Shown piece by piece: positions 39,213 through 50,239 of a stretch of 64,000 bases of DNA (its first letter is position 1; every line of letters starts with the position of its first letter). A model generated the notes under the pieces. It was not told the DNA's origin. It worked only from the letters and a program-made list of their open reading frames with translations, and searched no databases. The position numbers and the translations under genes were made by a program. Source of the DNA: Maniola hyperantus (taxonomy: Eukaryota; Arthropoda; Insecta; Lepidoptera; Nymphalidae); contig NC_048538.1 in NCBI RefSeq assembly GCF_902806685.2, forward strand, positions 9,672,001 through 9,736,000, given 5' to 3'.

Positions 39213-39655
39213 AAAAACTGGCCAAGTGCGAGTCAGGCTCGCGCAATGAGGGTTCCGTACTACAGTCGTATTTTTTCGACATTTTGCACGATAATTCAAA
39301 AACTATGATGCGTAAAAATAAATAAAAATCTGTTTTAGAATTTACAAGTGAAGATCTTTCATATGATACCCCATTTGATATAGTTATCTCACTTCGAAAG
39401 TTGAAAATACTAATTATTAGTTCATGACCACAATTTAATGTTTTTTGTGTGATCTAACCCTAAATTCACGGTTTTCAGATTTTTCCTTCGGCTTCAAAAG
39501 TCAGCTATAAGATGTACCTACCTGCCAAATTTCATGATTCTAGGTCAACGGGAAGTACCCTGTAGGTTTCTTGACAGACAGACGGACAGACAGACGGACA
39601 ACAAAGTGATCCTATAAGGGTTCCGTTTTTCCTTTTGAGGTACGGAACCCTAAAA
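39213..39655 (+). repeat. GGTTCCG element, full length
   Basis: From AAAACTGGCCAAGTGCGAGTC through every block of the family to the terminal hairpin GGGTTCCGTTTTTCC / ACGGAACCC and TAAAAAAG. About 430 bases; a good reference copy. Confidence 0.8.
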
Positions 39656-39717
39656 AAGAGTAGGTAATTAATAATTTTTAATAATTATGAGAAGAAAGGA
39701 AGATTATAGGAACTTGC

Positions 39718-39948
39718 TCAGGGCTCCAAGGCGAACACGCTGCGGTCTGTAATAAGAACAAACTGTTCACATGCCACCCTTTGTCCGCATTTTGGGTTCA
39801 CGGACGCGATTACTTTGGTTAAACCGTCTACCTGGCACTGTTGAGTTTTATACGCAGGTAGCCATTGTTCACTGGACTTCCAAGAAATCCTAATGTTTCG
39901 GACGCTCGTAGAACTATAATGATCAAACAAAACTGTGTTTTGTGCCAT
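39718..39948 (-). CDS. Unrecognised 76-codon open frame, candidate small gene or exon
   Basis: The first in-frame ATG at 39948 is in a fair context (ACGATGG). The product starts MAQNTVLFDHYSS and ends ITDRSVFALEP. Composition is mixed and protein-like, and the DNA is visibly richer in G+C than its flanks, as coding DNA here tends to be. It has no signal peptide, membrane segment or known motif. It does not overlap a repeat I recognise and sits just after a GGTTCCG element. It might be an exon, an isolated relic or chance. Confidence 0.2.
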   Translation of the reverse strand: MAQNTVLFDHYSSTSVRNIRISWKSSEQWLPAYKTQQCQVDGLTKVIASVNPKCGQRVACEQFVLITDRSVFALEP

Positions 39949-39999
39949 CGTCCCTTTAAACAATAATGGTTAACCGGTATCTACCTACTTATTTACAAA

Positions 40000-40350
40000 A
40001 CGAATTGTTGTTGAAAAGATCAAAGAATTAGGAAAAATTAAATGAACGTGCATTACGAGTTTTTCAAGCCCGGTTCTCAATCATAAAGCATTAACTAAAA
40101 GCAATTCAAGGGAGTAAGATGTTTTATGAACAAAGATTGCTAAAGGGTATTGCAGGTTACATTATCTCGCTGTGTAGGTAGTCTGACGCTTGCGGTGCTC
40201 CCTTTTGCTTTATTTGAAGTGAATACTAGATAGGAAACTAGTACCTACACTTACGTCTACGTAGTAGGTACTCACACTTTGACGTCAGATTTTTTTTATA
40301 TCTTTATTACCTGTTATCTCCGAAAGCCACCGTGATCCAAACTTCATAGT
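40000..40350. other. Spacer with no supported feature
   Basis: AT-rich; nothing assignable. Confidence 0.4.
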
Positions 40351-40356
40351 CACTGA

Positions 40357-40460
40357 TCGTTCCTCGATATGTCGGGGACAATACGCAGTACGCAGAGAAA
40401 CTTTCAGCTTTTATAAAATAATGAAGGTCTGGCACGTCCTGGCTTTCTCTCTATAAAAAG
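40357..40460 (-). repeat. Third copy of the arm repeat of 3525-4268
   Basis: CTGATCGTTCCTC, 'ggggacaatacgcag', 'agagaaactttcagctttta', AATAATGAAGGTCTGGCACG. Same orientation as the right arm at 4070. Confidence 0.65.
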
Positions 40461-40732
40461 CTCTTTCAATAAAACTACATCGTTACTACAAAGGGGCATC
40501 CGCGCCAATGTCTGGCTCTCCTCACAGATACCAATTACACGGCGCATGTTTATTTTATACTACAAAATGGTCGTAAATTCGTCAGTGTTGTGGAGGATCG
40601 CTAGGCATTAAAAATAGTTTTCTCTTTAGAGTTTTCTCAGACCAGTTTCATGAATAGCCTCACATTAGCGGAGAGTTTTGTAGTGCTCTATTATGGTGAT
40701 CAACTGATAACAGTGACTTTTATTTTTGACTA

Positions 40733-40940
40733 GCTTATGCTCGCGACTTCGTCCGCGTGGACTACACAAATTTCAAACCCCTATTTCACCCCCTTAGGGG
40801 TTGAATTTTCCAAAAATCATTTCTTACCGGATGCGTACGTTATAACTGCATGCCAAATTTCAGCCCGATCCGTCCAGTAATTTGAGCTGTGCGTTGATAG
40901 ATCAGTCAATCAGTCACCTTTTCCTTTTATATATATAAAT
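40733..40940 (+). repeat. GACTTCG element, full (GTGGACTAC type)
   Basis: 'agcttatgctcgcgacttcg', 'tccgcgtggactacacaaat', 'cccccttaggggttgaattt', 'atgccaaatttcagcccgat', 'gcgttgatagatcagtcaat', ending in TTTTATATATATA. A clean reference copy. Confidence 0.7.
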
Positions 40941-40967
40941 AGTAGGTAAATTTTTGCGTCGTTACAG

Positions 40968-41175
40968 TACAATACTTACATTGTATTTGGAACAGTCGGA
41001 ACAAATTCAGTCATCAACTAATAGTCTAATTGCTCGCTATATTGAAACGGTGCGTGATTGTGACGTTGTAAGATTCTTCAATTACACTGTTGAACGGACG
41101 TTGAGCTCTAATGCTCCACTATTATATGCACTTTCTAACCGACACGCGCTTTTTAATGATCTGTGCGGAAAATAA
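40968..41175 (+). other. Open frame after an acceptor-like site
   Basis: TTTTTGCGTCGTTACAG precedes a frame without ATG that reads 'TLYLEQSEQIQSS', 'CDVVRFFNYTVER' and ends LFNDLCGK-stop at 41175. Composition is protein-like, but 70 codons can be open by chance. No homolog is recognised. Low confidence. Confidence 0.12.
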
Positions 41176-41179
41176 TTAA

Positions 41180-41840
41180 CTTCGGCTTTCCGCTCCACAT
41201 TGTATCCTTCTGCAGGAGTGTCATTATTAGAATCAGTAATATGAAGTAGTTACTATATTTAGTTACTGTTTCAGATGTACCTTTGTACCCAAAGCGCAGG
41301 CAGATACAAAATGCACACACTGATACTGATTTTGTACGGTCTACGTACGATTTGGACGATGGTTGTATAATTTGTAGATTGAGTATACATTTAACACTGA
41401 ATTTTATGAGACACTCTTATTTACTTACTTATTTAATTAATACTTCAAAATGATTTGCTCAAATTCGGTAGTCATAAGGCGAGAACCAAGAATGCAGACA
41501 GTAGGTATGATCAGTATTATCACAAAAGCCTTCATTCTGGTTAACCCCATAATTCTTATAGTCGAGCCCGACCTGTTTTAATGGCGGCTCTATTGTTGTT
41601 AGCTTCGGGAAAGTTATAAATTAATTTAAAGCTGGTAACACTGCCGTTCTTGTTGCGACTATTAACGACTTACTTATTTTCTCTGATTACAAACTTTGAA
41701 GGTGAAACGAGGAAATATAACTTATCCGCTACTAAGAATCTCCCTATTGCCCTAAAGATTGTGTAACATTAATCGAGGTAATATCCATCGATTTCATCAA
41801 TAGATGCCTTCAAAACGTTCATCTTCTTAATCTTCTTAAA
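41180..41840. other. Spacer with no supported feature
   Basis: No repeats or genes recognised. Confidence 0.4.
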
Positions 41841-41844
41841 TACA

Positions 41845-42130
41845 TATTCCGAGGGTTCCATACTATAGTCGTATTTTTTCGACATTTTGCACGATAAATA
41901 AAAAAAAACTGTTTTAGAATGTATAGATAAAGCCCTTCCATATTATGATACCTCACTTGGTATAGTAATCTTACATTGAAAGTTGAAAATACTAATTATT
42001 ATTTGTTCGAAAACACATTTTAATTTTTTTAGTGGTTTTCGGATTTTTCCCTTTACGTTTGCTGTAAGACATACCTACTTGCCAAAATTCATAATTCTAG
42101 GTCCGAAATTGTTGAAAAAATTGATTGAAT
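41845..42130 (+). repeat. GGTTCCG element, lacking both termini
   Basis: 'ccgagggttccatactatag', 'tcgtattttttcgacatttt', 'atgatacctcacttggtata', 'ccaaaattcataattctagg'. The hairpin end is missing. Confidence 0.6.
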
Positions 42131-42538
42131 AAATTTTGCAGTGTTTACATAGAAGTGTTAGATCTACGTATATCTTGTACGATGGTACGGGACCCTTCGT
42201 GTGCGATTTTATCTTGTGCGGAAAATCTTCACCGATTTTGTAAATTTTTCAAATTATGAACTCATGATATTATGATATATATGCATATATTTACGACGTG
42301 CAGGTATTACTTGATTTTCGTCAGCGTTATATTATTTGAATTAGGAAATTCTAGAAATCTGAGTGTATCCTCATGGAACGGTGCCATAAATTCTTCAACA
42401 TGATTTGTTGAATCTTGAGAACTACAAAGAGATTTTACGTTATGGCATTACTGGTTTGGTTAAAATTTCAGTATTTTGAAGTTGGACTATGATATATTGT
42501 TAAAATATCTGATAGTGAGATTACTTACAATCGCAATT

Positions 42539-42612
42539 ACCCCCGTTCCCTCTTGTCGTTTGTCGGGCCCGGATTTAAATCGGATGATCCAGTGGCAGAA
42601 CATTTTATATGC
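42539..42612. repeat. Short repeat with GTCGTTTGTCGG end, copy 2 (truncated)
   Basis: CCCCCGTTCCCTCTTGTCG, 'tttgtcgggcccggattta', 'atcggatgatccagtggcag', 'aacattttatatg'. It matches 28306-28380. Confidence 0.6.
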
Positions 42613-42619
42613 AGCTATG

Positions 42620-44130
42620 TACTGTACTACTGGGTACTGTAAGTGTCGATTTCACCAAAGTAGAGTGACGTTTAATCGAGGAATAAATTCGGCGTATTGA
42701 CAGGTTTTGTACTGAAAACCTGCCAAAATATCAAATCTATTCTCGGATAAGACTTATTTTACGTTGGTGAAATCGGCCCTAAGTTGACAAAATTGGACGA
42801 ATATGTCTGTTTGTCGCCCCCTATACTTAGACCGGTAAACAGGCTTGCATAACCTAGTAAAGAAGAAAATTGCTATATCACAAGAGCACCATTCTCCTTT
42901 CACGAGTCTTCGTCACTCGTGAAAATTAAACTTGAAGAAAATGACTTTAGATAAATGTTTCACTTACAAAAGTTCGCGTCATCGCTGGAAATGTTTTATG
43001 TTCAGTAAAATTCTTCTGTGCTTCAGACCCTTTTTATTACATTTATCTCGAAACAATTTCCAGAAGCTGATTGTGTCGATTCCGACTCATTTAACAGTTT
43101 TTTCGGTGTAATAGCTAGGTACTCTCATGATAAAATATAAGTTGTTAACGTATATCTACGACGAAAGCGTTTAATCGTGGAACCTTCTATTTTGGGTATA
43201 CAATATACGTATATATATATGTATATTATCATAGACATACGTAAAAAGAAAGTAAGTAGTACTTACCACAGAAACGTTTACAGACAGGGTAGGAGATGAT
43301 GATGATGATGCTAGTGATGGAAATGATAAAGATAAGGATTTGGACGGGCTACGCCAGAAGACTCGATCCGTTAGCCCTTCATTCAGCTTCACCTACTCGA
43401 CCTTTGTTTCAGCACAAATGTCAGGTTCTCGCATTGCTCACTACCTCCTCTCTTCGCTCCACTCATAGACTCGCTTCATTCAGGATCTCCTTCGCGAGCT
43501 TCTGTCGGAATGCAAATGAAATCTGATCGCCCAGATTTAATTCTGGACCATATTCATGAATTAATTTGACTAAAGAATTCCTGGACGGCAGATTACCTTA
43601 GGAATCTCAACATTAAATAGTTAATTTAAGGCCCGAACCAATTTTTTTACACTTTAGCGAACTCAGTCGGTTAAATTGGCTTATGCACTTTAGCGGTAGC
43701 GATTATCAAGTATACATACTTAACTAATATGTTCATTGTTCACACATGACATGCAAATTGCAACTTTTTTAAAGTTTAGACAGCTATTTTTGGAAGATTG
43801 ATAATAATCAAAGGACAAGACAAAGGCACGGAGGTTGAGGAAAGAATAATTTATAAATGGTGGAAAAAATATTTTTCTTGTTGTTCCTGTGGCGTAATAG
43901 ATGTAGCTAAAATTCATGCGAAAACTCATTGGAAAACTAGGACTGAGCACGCATAATATTATCATAAAATTTGAATTTACTTACAGCTCACAGCTCATAA
44001 CATAATGGCAAAATATCTCGTTCGGGAACACCTTGCACTGAACAAACCTAGATGTTCGTGACATTACATAATGGCACCCGGTGAAATGAGCGAACCACCT
44101 ACTTTCTTTGTGTAAAATTTAGCGAGTCAG
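42620..44130. other. Spacer; GC-richer stretch at 43340-43520
   Basis: A (GAT)n run at 43294-43310 precedes about 180 bases of more balanced composition (GGACGGGCTACGCCAGAAG, 'ctcctctcttcgctccactc'). Frames on both strands (60-76 codons) are unrecognised. It could be a LINE remnant because of the trinucleotide run. Confidence 0.3.
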
Positions 44131-44137
44131 TGCTGCG

Positions 44138-44341
44138 ATGTTCATTTTGTTCTCTGAGCTCCCATTTGATGGACAAACCATTACGTCGGATTACGGTTTA
44201 AAGCGGATATATGCGGACATGCTAGTAAACAACTCATCAGCGGATGATCATGTTAAGACGTTGAAAATTGAAATGGCTTACTATCATTGTTATGAATTTA
44301 TAATGCTCCAGAAATACCACAATGTAATATGTAAAGAGTAA
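44138..44341 (+). CDS. Unrecognised 67-codon open frame, candidate small gene
   Basis: ATG at 44138, stop at 44339-44341. It reads MFILFSELPFDGQTITSDYG at the start and ends MLQKYHNVICKE. Mixed composition, no low-complexity runs, no signal peptide or known motif. It does not overlap a recognised repeat. Chance cannot be excluded at this length. Confidence 0.18.
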   Translation: MFILFSELPFDGQTITSDYGLKRIYADMLVNNSSADDHVKTLKIEMAYYHCYEFIMLQKYHNVICKE

Positions 44342-44533
44342 AGTTTAATCCCAAACAAAAACGGAAATCTGAAATTTCGAATTATAACTAAGATCTTGGC
44401 TAGATCCAATAAATAGCCAACAGCAACAGCAAAAAACCATACAGCTTTAGGAGGATATCTTCTTCGACACATAGGTACAATTCTTACGTAAAACTGTGGG
44501 AGGTAGTATAGTTAGTGCAACTTTTGGGCATTT

Positions 44534-44965
44534 TTAGGGTTCCGTACCTCAAAAGGAAAAACCGGAACCCTTATAGGATCACTTTGTTGTCTGTCTGTCT
44601 GTCTGTCTGTCAAGAAACCTACAGGGTACTTCCCGTTGACCTAGAATCATGAAATTTGGCAGGTAGGTAGATCTTTCAGCTGACATTTGGGGAAAAATCT
44701 AAAAACCGTGAATTTAGGGTTAGATCATACAAAAAAAATTAAATTGTGGTCATGAACTAATAAATAGCATTTTCAATTTTCGAAGTAAGCAATTATATCA
44801 AGTGGGGTATCATAATATGAAAGGTCGTCATTCTAAAACAGATTTTTATTTATTTTTATCCATCATAGTTCTTTTAATTATCGTGCAAAATGTCGGAAAA
44901 ATATAACTGTAGTACTGAACCCTCAATGCGCGAGCCTGACTCGCACTTTGCTCGCCGGTTTTTTG
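44534..44965 (-). repeat. GGTTCCG element, full length
   Basis: The terminal hairpin is at 44534-44572, (TCTG)n at 44590-44611, and the 5' end 'gcgcgagcctgactcgcact', 'ttgctcgccggttttttg' at 44927-44964. Same structure as 39213. Confidence 0.8.
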
Positions 44966-45249
44966 ATAATTTTCTTTATCATCCTACCAAATGTCAACTT
45001 GCTATGTATGGAAATGCTTCATAATTTTGACGGGGTACTTACTATATTATACAATTTTTGGACCTCTGTATCTCAGATACGATTTACACACTTACAGATT
45101 TAAAACTCTGATTATTGTTATCATTAGCCGTATTATAAATGCATAGCTCTAGTTTTAAGTTTGTATAACAATTATCTTACAAATCCAACAATTGACAATC
45201 AAAAAAAAATTATTAGCTATTTTGAATAAATTATGTATTCGGATTTTAA

Positions 45250-45480
45250 ATTTTTGCGAAAGGGTGTTTGTTGGTTTTTTGGTTTATTGGTTTGATGGTT
45301 TGTTGGTATGTTGATTTGTTGGTTTGTCCTTCAATCATGCCCCAGCAGAGTAACGTATCAATTGACGTGTTTTTTTTGCATGGATATAATTTAAAGACCT
45401 GTAGTAACATAGGCTACTTTTTATCTCGGAAAATCTTTTCCCATGGAATTTTTAAATCGCAGGCGTCATCTAATCACAAG
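45250..45480 (-). repeat. GACTTCG element, reverse, with (GGTTTGTT)-rich stretch
   Basis: 'gcgaaagggtgtttgttgg', repeated 'ttggtttattggttt', 'tccttcaatcatgccccag', 'aggctactttttatctcgga'. The frame across it (45268-45552) is a by-product. Confidence 0.55.
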
Positions 45481-45484
45481 TGCT

Positions 45485-45990
45485 TAAAGTTTATTTCGCG
45501 GACTAAGCTTATGAGGGCTGTAACAACAGCGCGAAATGTTTCGTGTAAATGAATATGTATACTGACTGCGTGCGCTAGGCTCGAACTTGGTCCGCACACT
45601 GCATGCACCTCGACCTACGGTTTCTTCATAAATAGTAAACAACCGCTTGAATATTTTTTGCGGCGATTTAATCCTTCATGCGGTTTTATTAACCACTTGT
45701 TCTGTTTACTTCCTTCCTTGAGTATTTTGGCTTGCGGTCTGGTGCCGTTGCAAATCGAAAATAAAACCTGTACCTACCACGGTGAAAGTAGCTTTCAACG
45801 GTGAAAATAGTAAACAATTTCTTGAAAGATAAACAATACTTATAACAGGTTTACCTACATTTACTTTTTTATTTTATTTGTGAAGTTCTGGAATTAAAAC
45901 AGATAGGTACTACTTTATTAAGGTACTTTGCAAGACTTGCACAATATACCTATAATAATTGAATATTATGAGTTTTTTTTAATGGTATAC
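45485..45990. other. Spacer with no supported feature
   Basis: Slightly higher G+C at 45540-45620; no gene recognised. Confidence 0.35.
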
Positions 45991-45992
45991 AA

Positions 45993-46200
45993 GATGATGC
46001 CCGCGACTTCGTCTGCGTGGATTTAGGTTTTTAGGTTTTTTTGAAATCCCGTGGGAACTCTGGTTTTCGAGATCAAAAGTAGCCTATGTCCTTCCTCGGG
46101 ATGCAAGCTAATCTCTGCCTATTTTCATTGAAATCGGTTAAACGGATGGGCCGTGAAAAGCTAGCAAACAGACAGACACACCTTCGCATTTATAATATTA
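45993..46200 (+). repeat. GACTTCG element, full
   Basis: 'gatgcccgcgacttcgtctg', 'gaaatcccgtgggaactct', 'agtagcctatgtccttcctc', 'gggatgcaagctaatctctg', 'aaacggatgggccgtgaaaa', tail ATTTATAATATTAAGTATGG. Confidence 0.7.
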
Positions 46201-46204
46201 AGTA

Positions 46205-46325
46205 TGGAAGTATGGATGTCACCATTTATCTTCCCAAGATCTTTGGACACCTTGGCATTGGTCCAAGAGCAGTCGCAGATTCCGAACTAAACGCCGCCGT
46301 ATCACGACGGACTGCGACACGAGTA
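46205..46325 (+). repeat. Repeat containing AACTAAACGCCGCCGTATC
   Basis: 'cttcccaagatctttggaca', 'ccttggcattggtccaagag', 'cagtcgcagattccg', 'cacgacggactgcgac'. I recall this string as common in moth genomes; class unknown. Confidence 0.35.
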
Positions 46326-46379
46326 CTATTATGTATAATTTGCATTCCTTATCTACATATTATATAATATTTACAGTGG

Positions 46380-47200
46380 TGTTTTGAAATAAAATTATAC
46401 TCATTTTATCGAATCAAAGCAAATATAATTTAGGATACCGTGGAAAAACTTACAAGCTTTTGTTTCGCGTATTTGTTATTAATATATCTATATAAATAAT
46501 AGTGTTCTGCCCGCGACTTTATTCATGTCATATAAATTCTGTAGCCTATGCCCTACAACACTCGAGAGTAACGAAGCTATCTAATCAGAATCTGATCATT
46601 AGTTTCAGATTCAGATATTAGTTACCCCTTACATAGTACATACTTACTACATACCAACTCACAAACTGACTACCTCTTTACATATTAAATTACATATAAG
46701 GAACACAAAAAATACTTATTATACAGATAAAAAAACAAGTAGTAACAATTAAGTAGACCTAGGTCTAGTAGACGTATGAATGGGCAACCCCTGCACTAGT
46801 AAAAACTGTATTACAGTGGGTTGCCTTCTCCATTTCTAAAAACTTGAATAAATGTTATTACAATTTGGTGCGCTAAGGTCGGACATGTTATACCGGTGTC
46901 TATTACAAGTGATAGTGGTGTGCATGTATGCGAGTGTGTGTGTGCGTGTGTTAAGGTGTCTTTATAATATTAGTAGGTATAGATTGATGAAGGACATATT
47001 AAAAGTAAGCCTGTACTCGCTAAGTTATTTGAAATTTCGCCAATAAGAGAAATCGAGATGTCAGAGTTTTCACGGAGGTAAAACATTTAATGAGCAGTAG
47101 GTACGTACTTTGAAAATTCGATATTAGTTAGTACAATACAAAATAAAATACTAGTAGACCATCATTGAGAGGATGACAAACCACACTGTTGAAAGTTTTT
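46380..47200. other. Spacer with no supported feature
   Basis: A fragment of GACTTCG type at 46505-46535 and a (GTGTGC) run at about 46930. No gene. Confidence 0.4.
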
Positions 47201-47206
47201 ACAAAG

Positions 47207-47492
47207 ACTGTGACGCAAATCGTTAAAACTTTAAAGTTCAGCGGGTAGCTACTAGCTAGGTAGTAGATAGGTATCAAATATCTAATAACGTCGTGAAAAT
47301 TAAGTTTGTTTTCTACCTTAAAACCGGTAAAATAAGGATGTTCTGCAATACTGAAGCTATGTATTTTATAAGCAAAATAAAATAAGAGTGTTTGTACATC
47401 ATCCGATCGGGAAAAGACTGACACAAATCGTTAAAACTTTAAAGTTCAGCGGGAAGCAAGTAAAATAAGAATGTTTGTACGTTATCCGATTG
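47207..47492. repeat. Imperfect direct duplication
   Basis: AAATCGTTAAAACTTTAAAG with 'ttcagcggg' occurs at about 47217-47245 and again at 47424-47452. AAAATAAGAGTGTTTGTAC (47379) recurs as AAAATAAGAATGTTTGTAC (47462), each followed by a CCGAT-containing block. The order of the pieces suggests an old tandem or interspersed duplication. Confidence 0.55.
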
Positions 47493-47669
47493 GAAAATTA
47501 TTATATAAATGTTACTTGCTAAAATTATTAATCCCTTATATCTATACAAAATACGAGTAGGTAAGGTAGGTAGGTACCTGTAGCAATATTTTTTTTTCTT
47601 TATTAACTACGCTTGAAAGCTACCAAATACCAGACCAGAAAAGGCGACTAAATATTATTCTAAAAACAA

Positions 47670-47977
47670 AACCTTTCATATGATACCCCACTTGGTATAG
47701 TAATCTTACTTTGAAAGTTAAAAATACTTTATTTGTTCATGAACACGTTATAATTTTTTTAATGATGTAACCACAAATTCACGGTTTTCGGATTTTTTCC
47801 TTTATTTGTGCTTTAAGACCTACCTACGTGCCAAATTTCATGAATTCTAGGTCAACGGGAAGTGCCCTATAGGTATTCTTGACAGACACCACAGACAGAC
47901 AGACAGACGGACTGAGAGACAACAAAGTGATCCTATTAGGGTGCCTTTTTTCCTTTTGAGGCACTGAACCCGAAAAA
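47670..47977 (+). repeat. GGTTCCG element, 3' two thirds
   Basis: 'catatgataccccacttgg', 'gatgtaaccacaaattcacg', (CAGA)n, 'caacaaagtgatcctatta', a decayed hairpin (GGTGCCTTTTTTCC ... GGCACTGAACCC). Confidence 0.6.
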
Positions 47978-47979
47978 AT

Positions 47980-48440
47980 AAGTAATGATTAAATATTGTA
48001 AGTATTAATTACTGCATTTTGTTTGTCAAAATATTAAGGAACAAGCGAATTTAGCATTCAATTTGGCATATTTTGCTGACTCAAAATTGTCCTTGACTTA
48101 CTATTAGGTTTCCAAGAAGAAACCTCTAGTTCATTTTAATCAGGAAAACGTAATTTGCATTATTTAGCCGCTTTTATTTTACTAATTAGTATATCTTTTG
48201 ATCCCGAGCCAACCTTCGGTTTTTTTCGAAAGAGAGGCCGAATCGAATATTGTTATGCCCATCTAAATAATTACATTTTAAAGTTTTCAGTCATAATTAT
48301 TATAAAAGCAAATCATACAAACAATTTTTACTAAGTTGGTTAGTTTACAGATTTCTAGTAACAACTTTTTTCAACTCTATTTTTGTTTCGAAAATTCAAA
48401 GCTGTATGTATATTTTGGAAAAATCAAAGCAAAATTTATT
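47980..48440. other. Spacer with no supported feature
   Basis: AT-rich; nothing recognised. Confidence 0.45.
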
Positions 48441-48445
48441 TATAA

Positions 48446-49458
48446 TAGGCTACTTGACTCATATCTAATTTCGTCCAATAAATGATTATTTATTATAGTA
48501 TTTTGCTTAAGACAACGAAATATATCAATAACAATTATTAAAAACGCAGGATGGATATATAAATCCAATTTAAAAAAATACAGTTTTTATTTTTATTTGA
48601 AACGCAGAAAACGCTGTCAGCCATGATGTGACGTCATTAAATATATAAACAAAGAAATGTCATCCCGATGTGACGCGGGGACTAACGTAGTATCCATATA
48701 TATAAAATTTAGAGTCGTGACTAACTTATATATCAACGCACAGCCTAAACATCTAAACAGCTGATCCTAGATACATGAAATTTGGTGGGTGTGTTCTTTG
48801 TAGGTAAAGAGAAGGTATCCACTAGGAAAGGATTTTTTGAAATTCCACCTCTGAGTGGGTTAAATGGAGGTTTGAAATTTATGAAGTCCACGCGGGCGAA
48901 GTCACGAGCATAAGCTAGTTTTTATATATTTCTAAAAACTCATAGTAAACGTAAAAAATTATCGTTTTCTCTTTATAAATTGAATAAGTTATTAAGTAAG
49001 ACTTACAACAAAGTGATCTTTGCAAAAATAAATTTGGGTTGAAGTCGTTAGTCATATAGGATCCCTTTAAGCAAGTCTTCGCGTGTTACGTATATTTATT
49101 TCACTGGGCACTCTAATCCACAACTTTCCTGTGGTCTTTATCGATGCGTTTTTTACATTCTCGGATGATACAATAACGATAACTACTATATTTTTCATGT
49201 AAACTAGTATAATAGAAGTCATGTTTATTAACTTTGGGAGGTTATGCTGTTGTTTACAAATGCATGACGTTAGAGCACAGATAATCTATCGGCCAAACAT
49301 GGCCGACAGTGTTTTCACCTGTCTAAGAAAAATATATTTTTAAATTAAAGTTTTATGGTTTTTAGGGCGCAAAAAATATAGTGTTAATTTTTTTGATATA
49401 ATAGGACAAATATTATCCATTTACGACCAACTTTAAAATAGTGTCAAGTAGACTATTT
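48446..49458. mobile_element. MITE-D-related composite with other repeats between its ends
   Basis: The left end AATAGGCTACTTGAC (48446) and the right end GTCAAGTAGACTATT (49443-49457) are the MITE-D termini. The right part (49240-49458) matches the spacer and one arm of 6550-6936: 'tcggccaaacatggccgac', 'agtgttttcacctgtctaag', 'gtttttagggcgcaaaaa'. The left part (48446-48660) has different arm sequence but a related core ('gctgtcagccatgatgtgac', 'gtcattaaatatataaac'). A reverse GACTTCG element (48690-48925) lies between. One long element or two neighbouring MITEs cannot be decided. Confidence 0.5.
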
Positions 49459-49498
49459 ATAACGTTTAAACTACCGTTCGTGATTTCCATTCTAAATA

Positions 49499-49518
49499 AT
49501 ATCTGTCCCGGCTTTACT

Positions 49519-49549
<31 letters not shown>

Positions 49550-49665
49550 CAGTCAAAACCGCGGCACGTGCGCGAACGGACTCCCTTGAAAAAGGACCCC
49601 GTATGGGTTCGAAACTAGTCGGGCTAACGTCGACTACACACGTGAGTAAAGCGGGGACAGACATT
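49499..49665. mobile_element. Inverted-end repeat (GTCCCGGCTTTACTCACGTG) with (GT)n
   Basis: CTGTCCCGGCTTTACTCACG at the left is inverted as CGTGAGTAAAGCGGGGACAG at the right. The inside carries (GT)n at 49522-49548 and 'gaaaaaggaccccgtatggg', 'ttcgaaactagtcgggcta', 'acgtcgactacacacgtgag', a widely repeated lepidopteran sequence as I recall. Confidence 0.7.
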
Positions 49666-49669
49666 ATTT

Positions 49670-50130
49670 ATAATTGATAATTTATTTAACTGAATCCCTG
49701 ACAAAATTGGAATTGTAAAAACTATGTAGGTAGTATCTGTAGTAGGTATCTATTCATCAGGTAAGAAAAGAACAATGAGTTTTTATAAGTTCAAGAATAG
49801 TTATTCTCAGACACGTCATTTAATTACAAAAAGATAGCACTAATTATTTATTGGTTTGTTTTTATGATCAGTCTTCCTGGCTATAATCTTTGTTCGTTGA
49901 ATATAAAAGCATTGTGCGTTGTTTACAATGATATCGAGGTCACGCTATTGACTGATTGAGTGAAACAAGATGAAATTCGTTAGGACCTGGATAGACAAAA
50001 AGCGTAACCGCGCGCTTTGCGGTGTCCTTTAGATGTACTGCTATGCTCTATCGCGGAAAGGAGTTAGTATAGCCCTCTCTCTGTTACGTAATCCCATACA
50101 AATGACAGAGGCAAAAATCTCAGTGGGCGT
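49670..50130. other. Spacer with no supported feature
   Basis: No gene recognised. Confidence 0.4.
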
Positions 50131-50135
50131 TAAAC

Positions 50136-50234
50136 TTTTTGAGCCACCAACCAATTACAAACAAGTTGTTTACAAGAAACATTCGAAATTCAACTCGAAA
50201 ACATAGTGTCGTTTGTAGGTTGGTGGCTCAAAAT
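50136..50234. repeat. Stem-loop of about 95 bases
   Basis: TTTTGAGCCACCAACC (about 50138-50153) pairs exactly with GGTTGGTGGCTCAAAA (about 50218-50233), and TACAAAC just inside pairs with GTTTGTA across a small bulge. The remaining loop is about 45 bases. It is either a small MITE or a hairpin RNA. Confidence 0.65.
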
Positions 50235-50239
50235 GGTTC

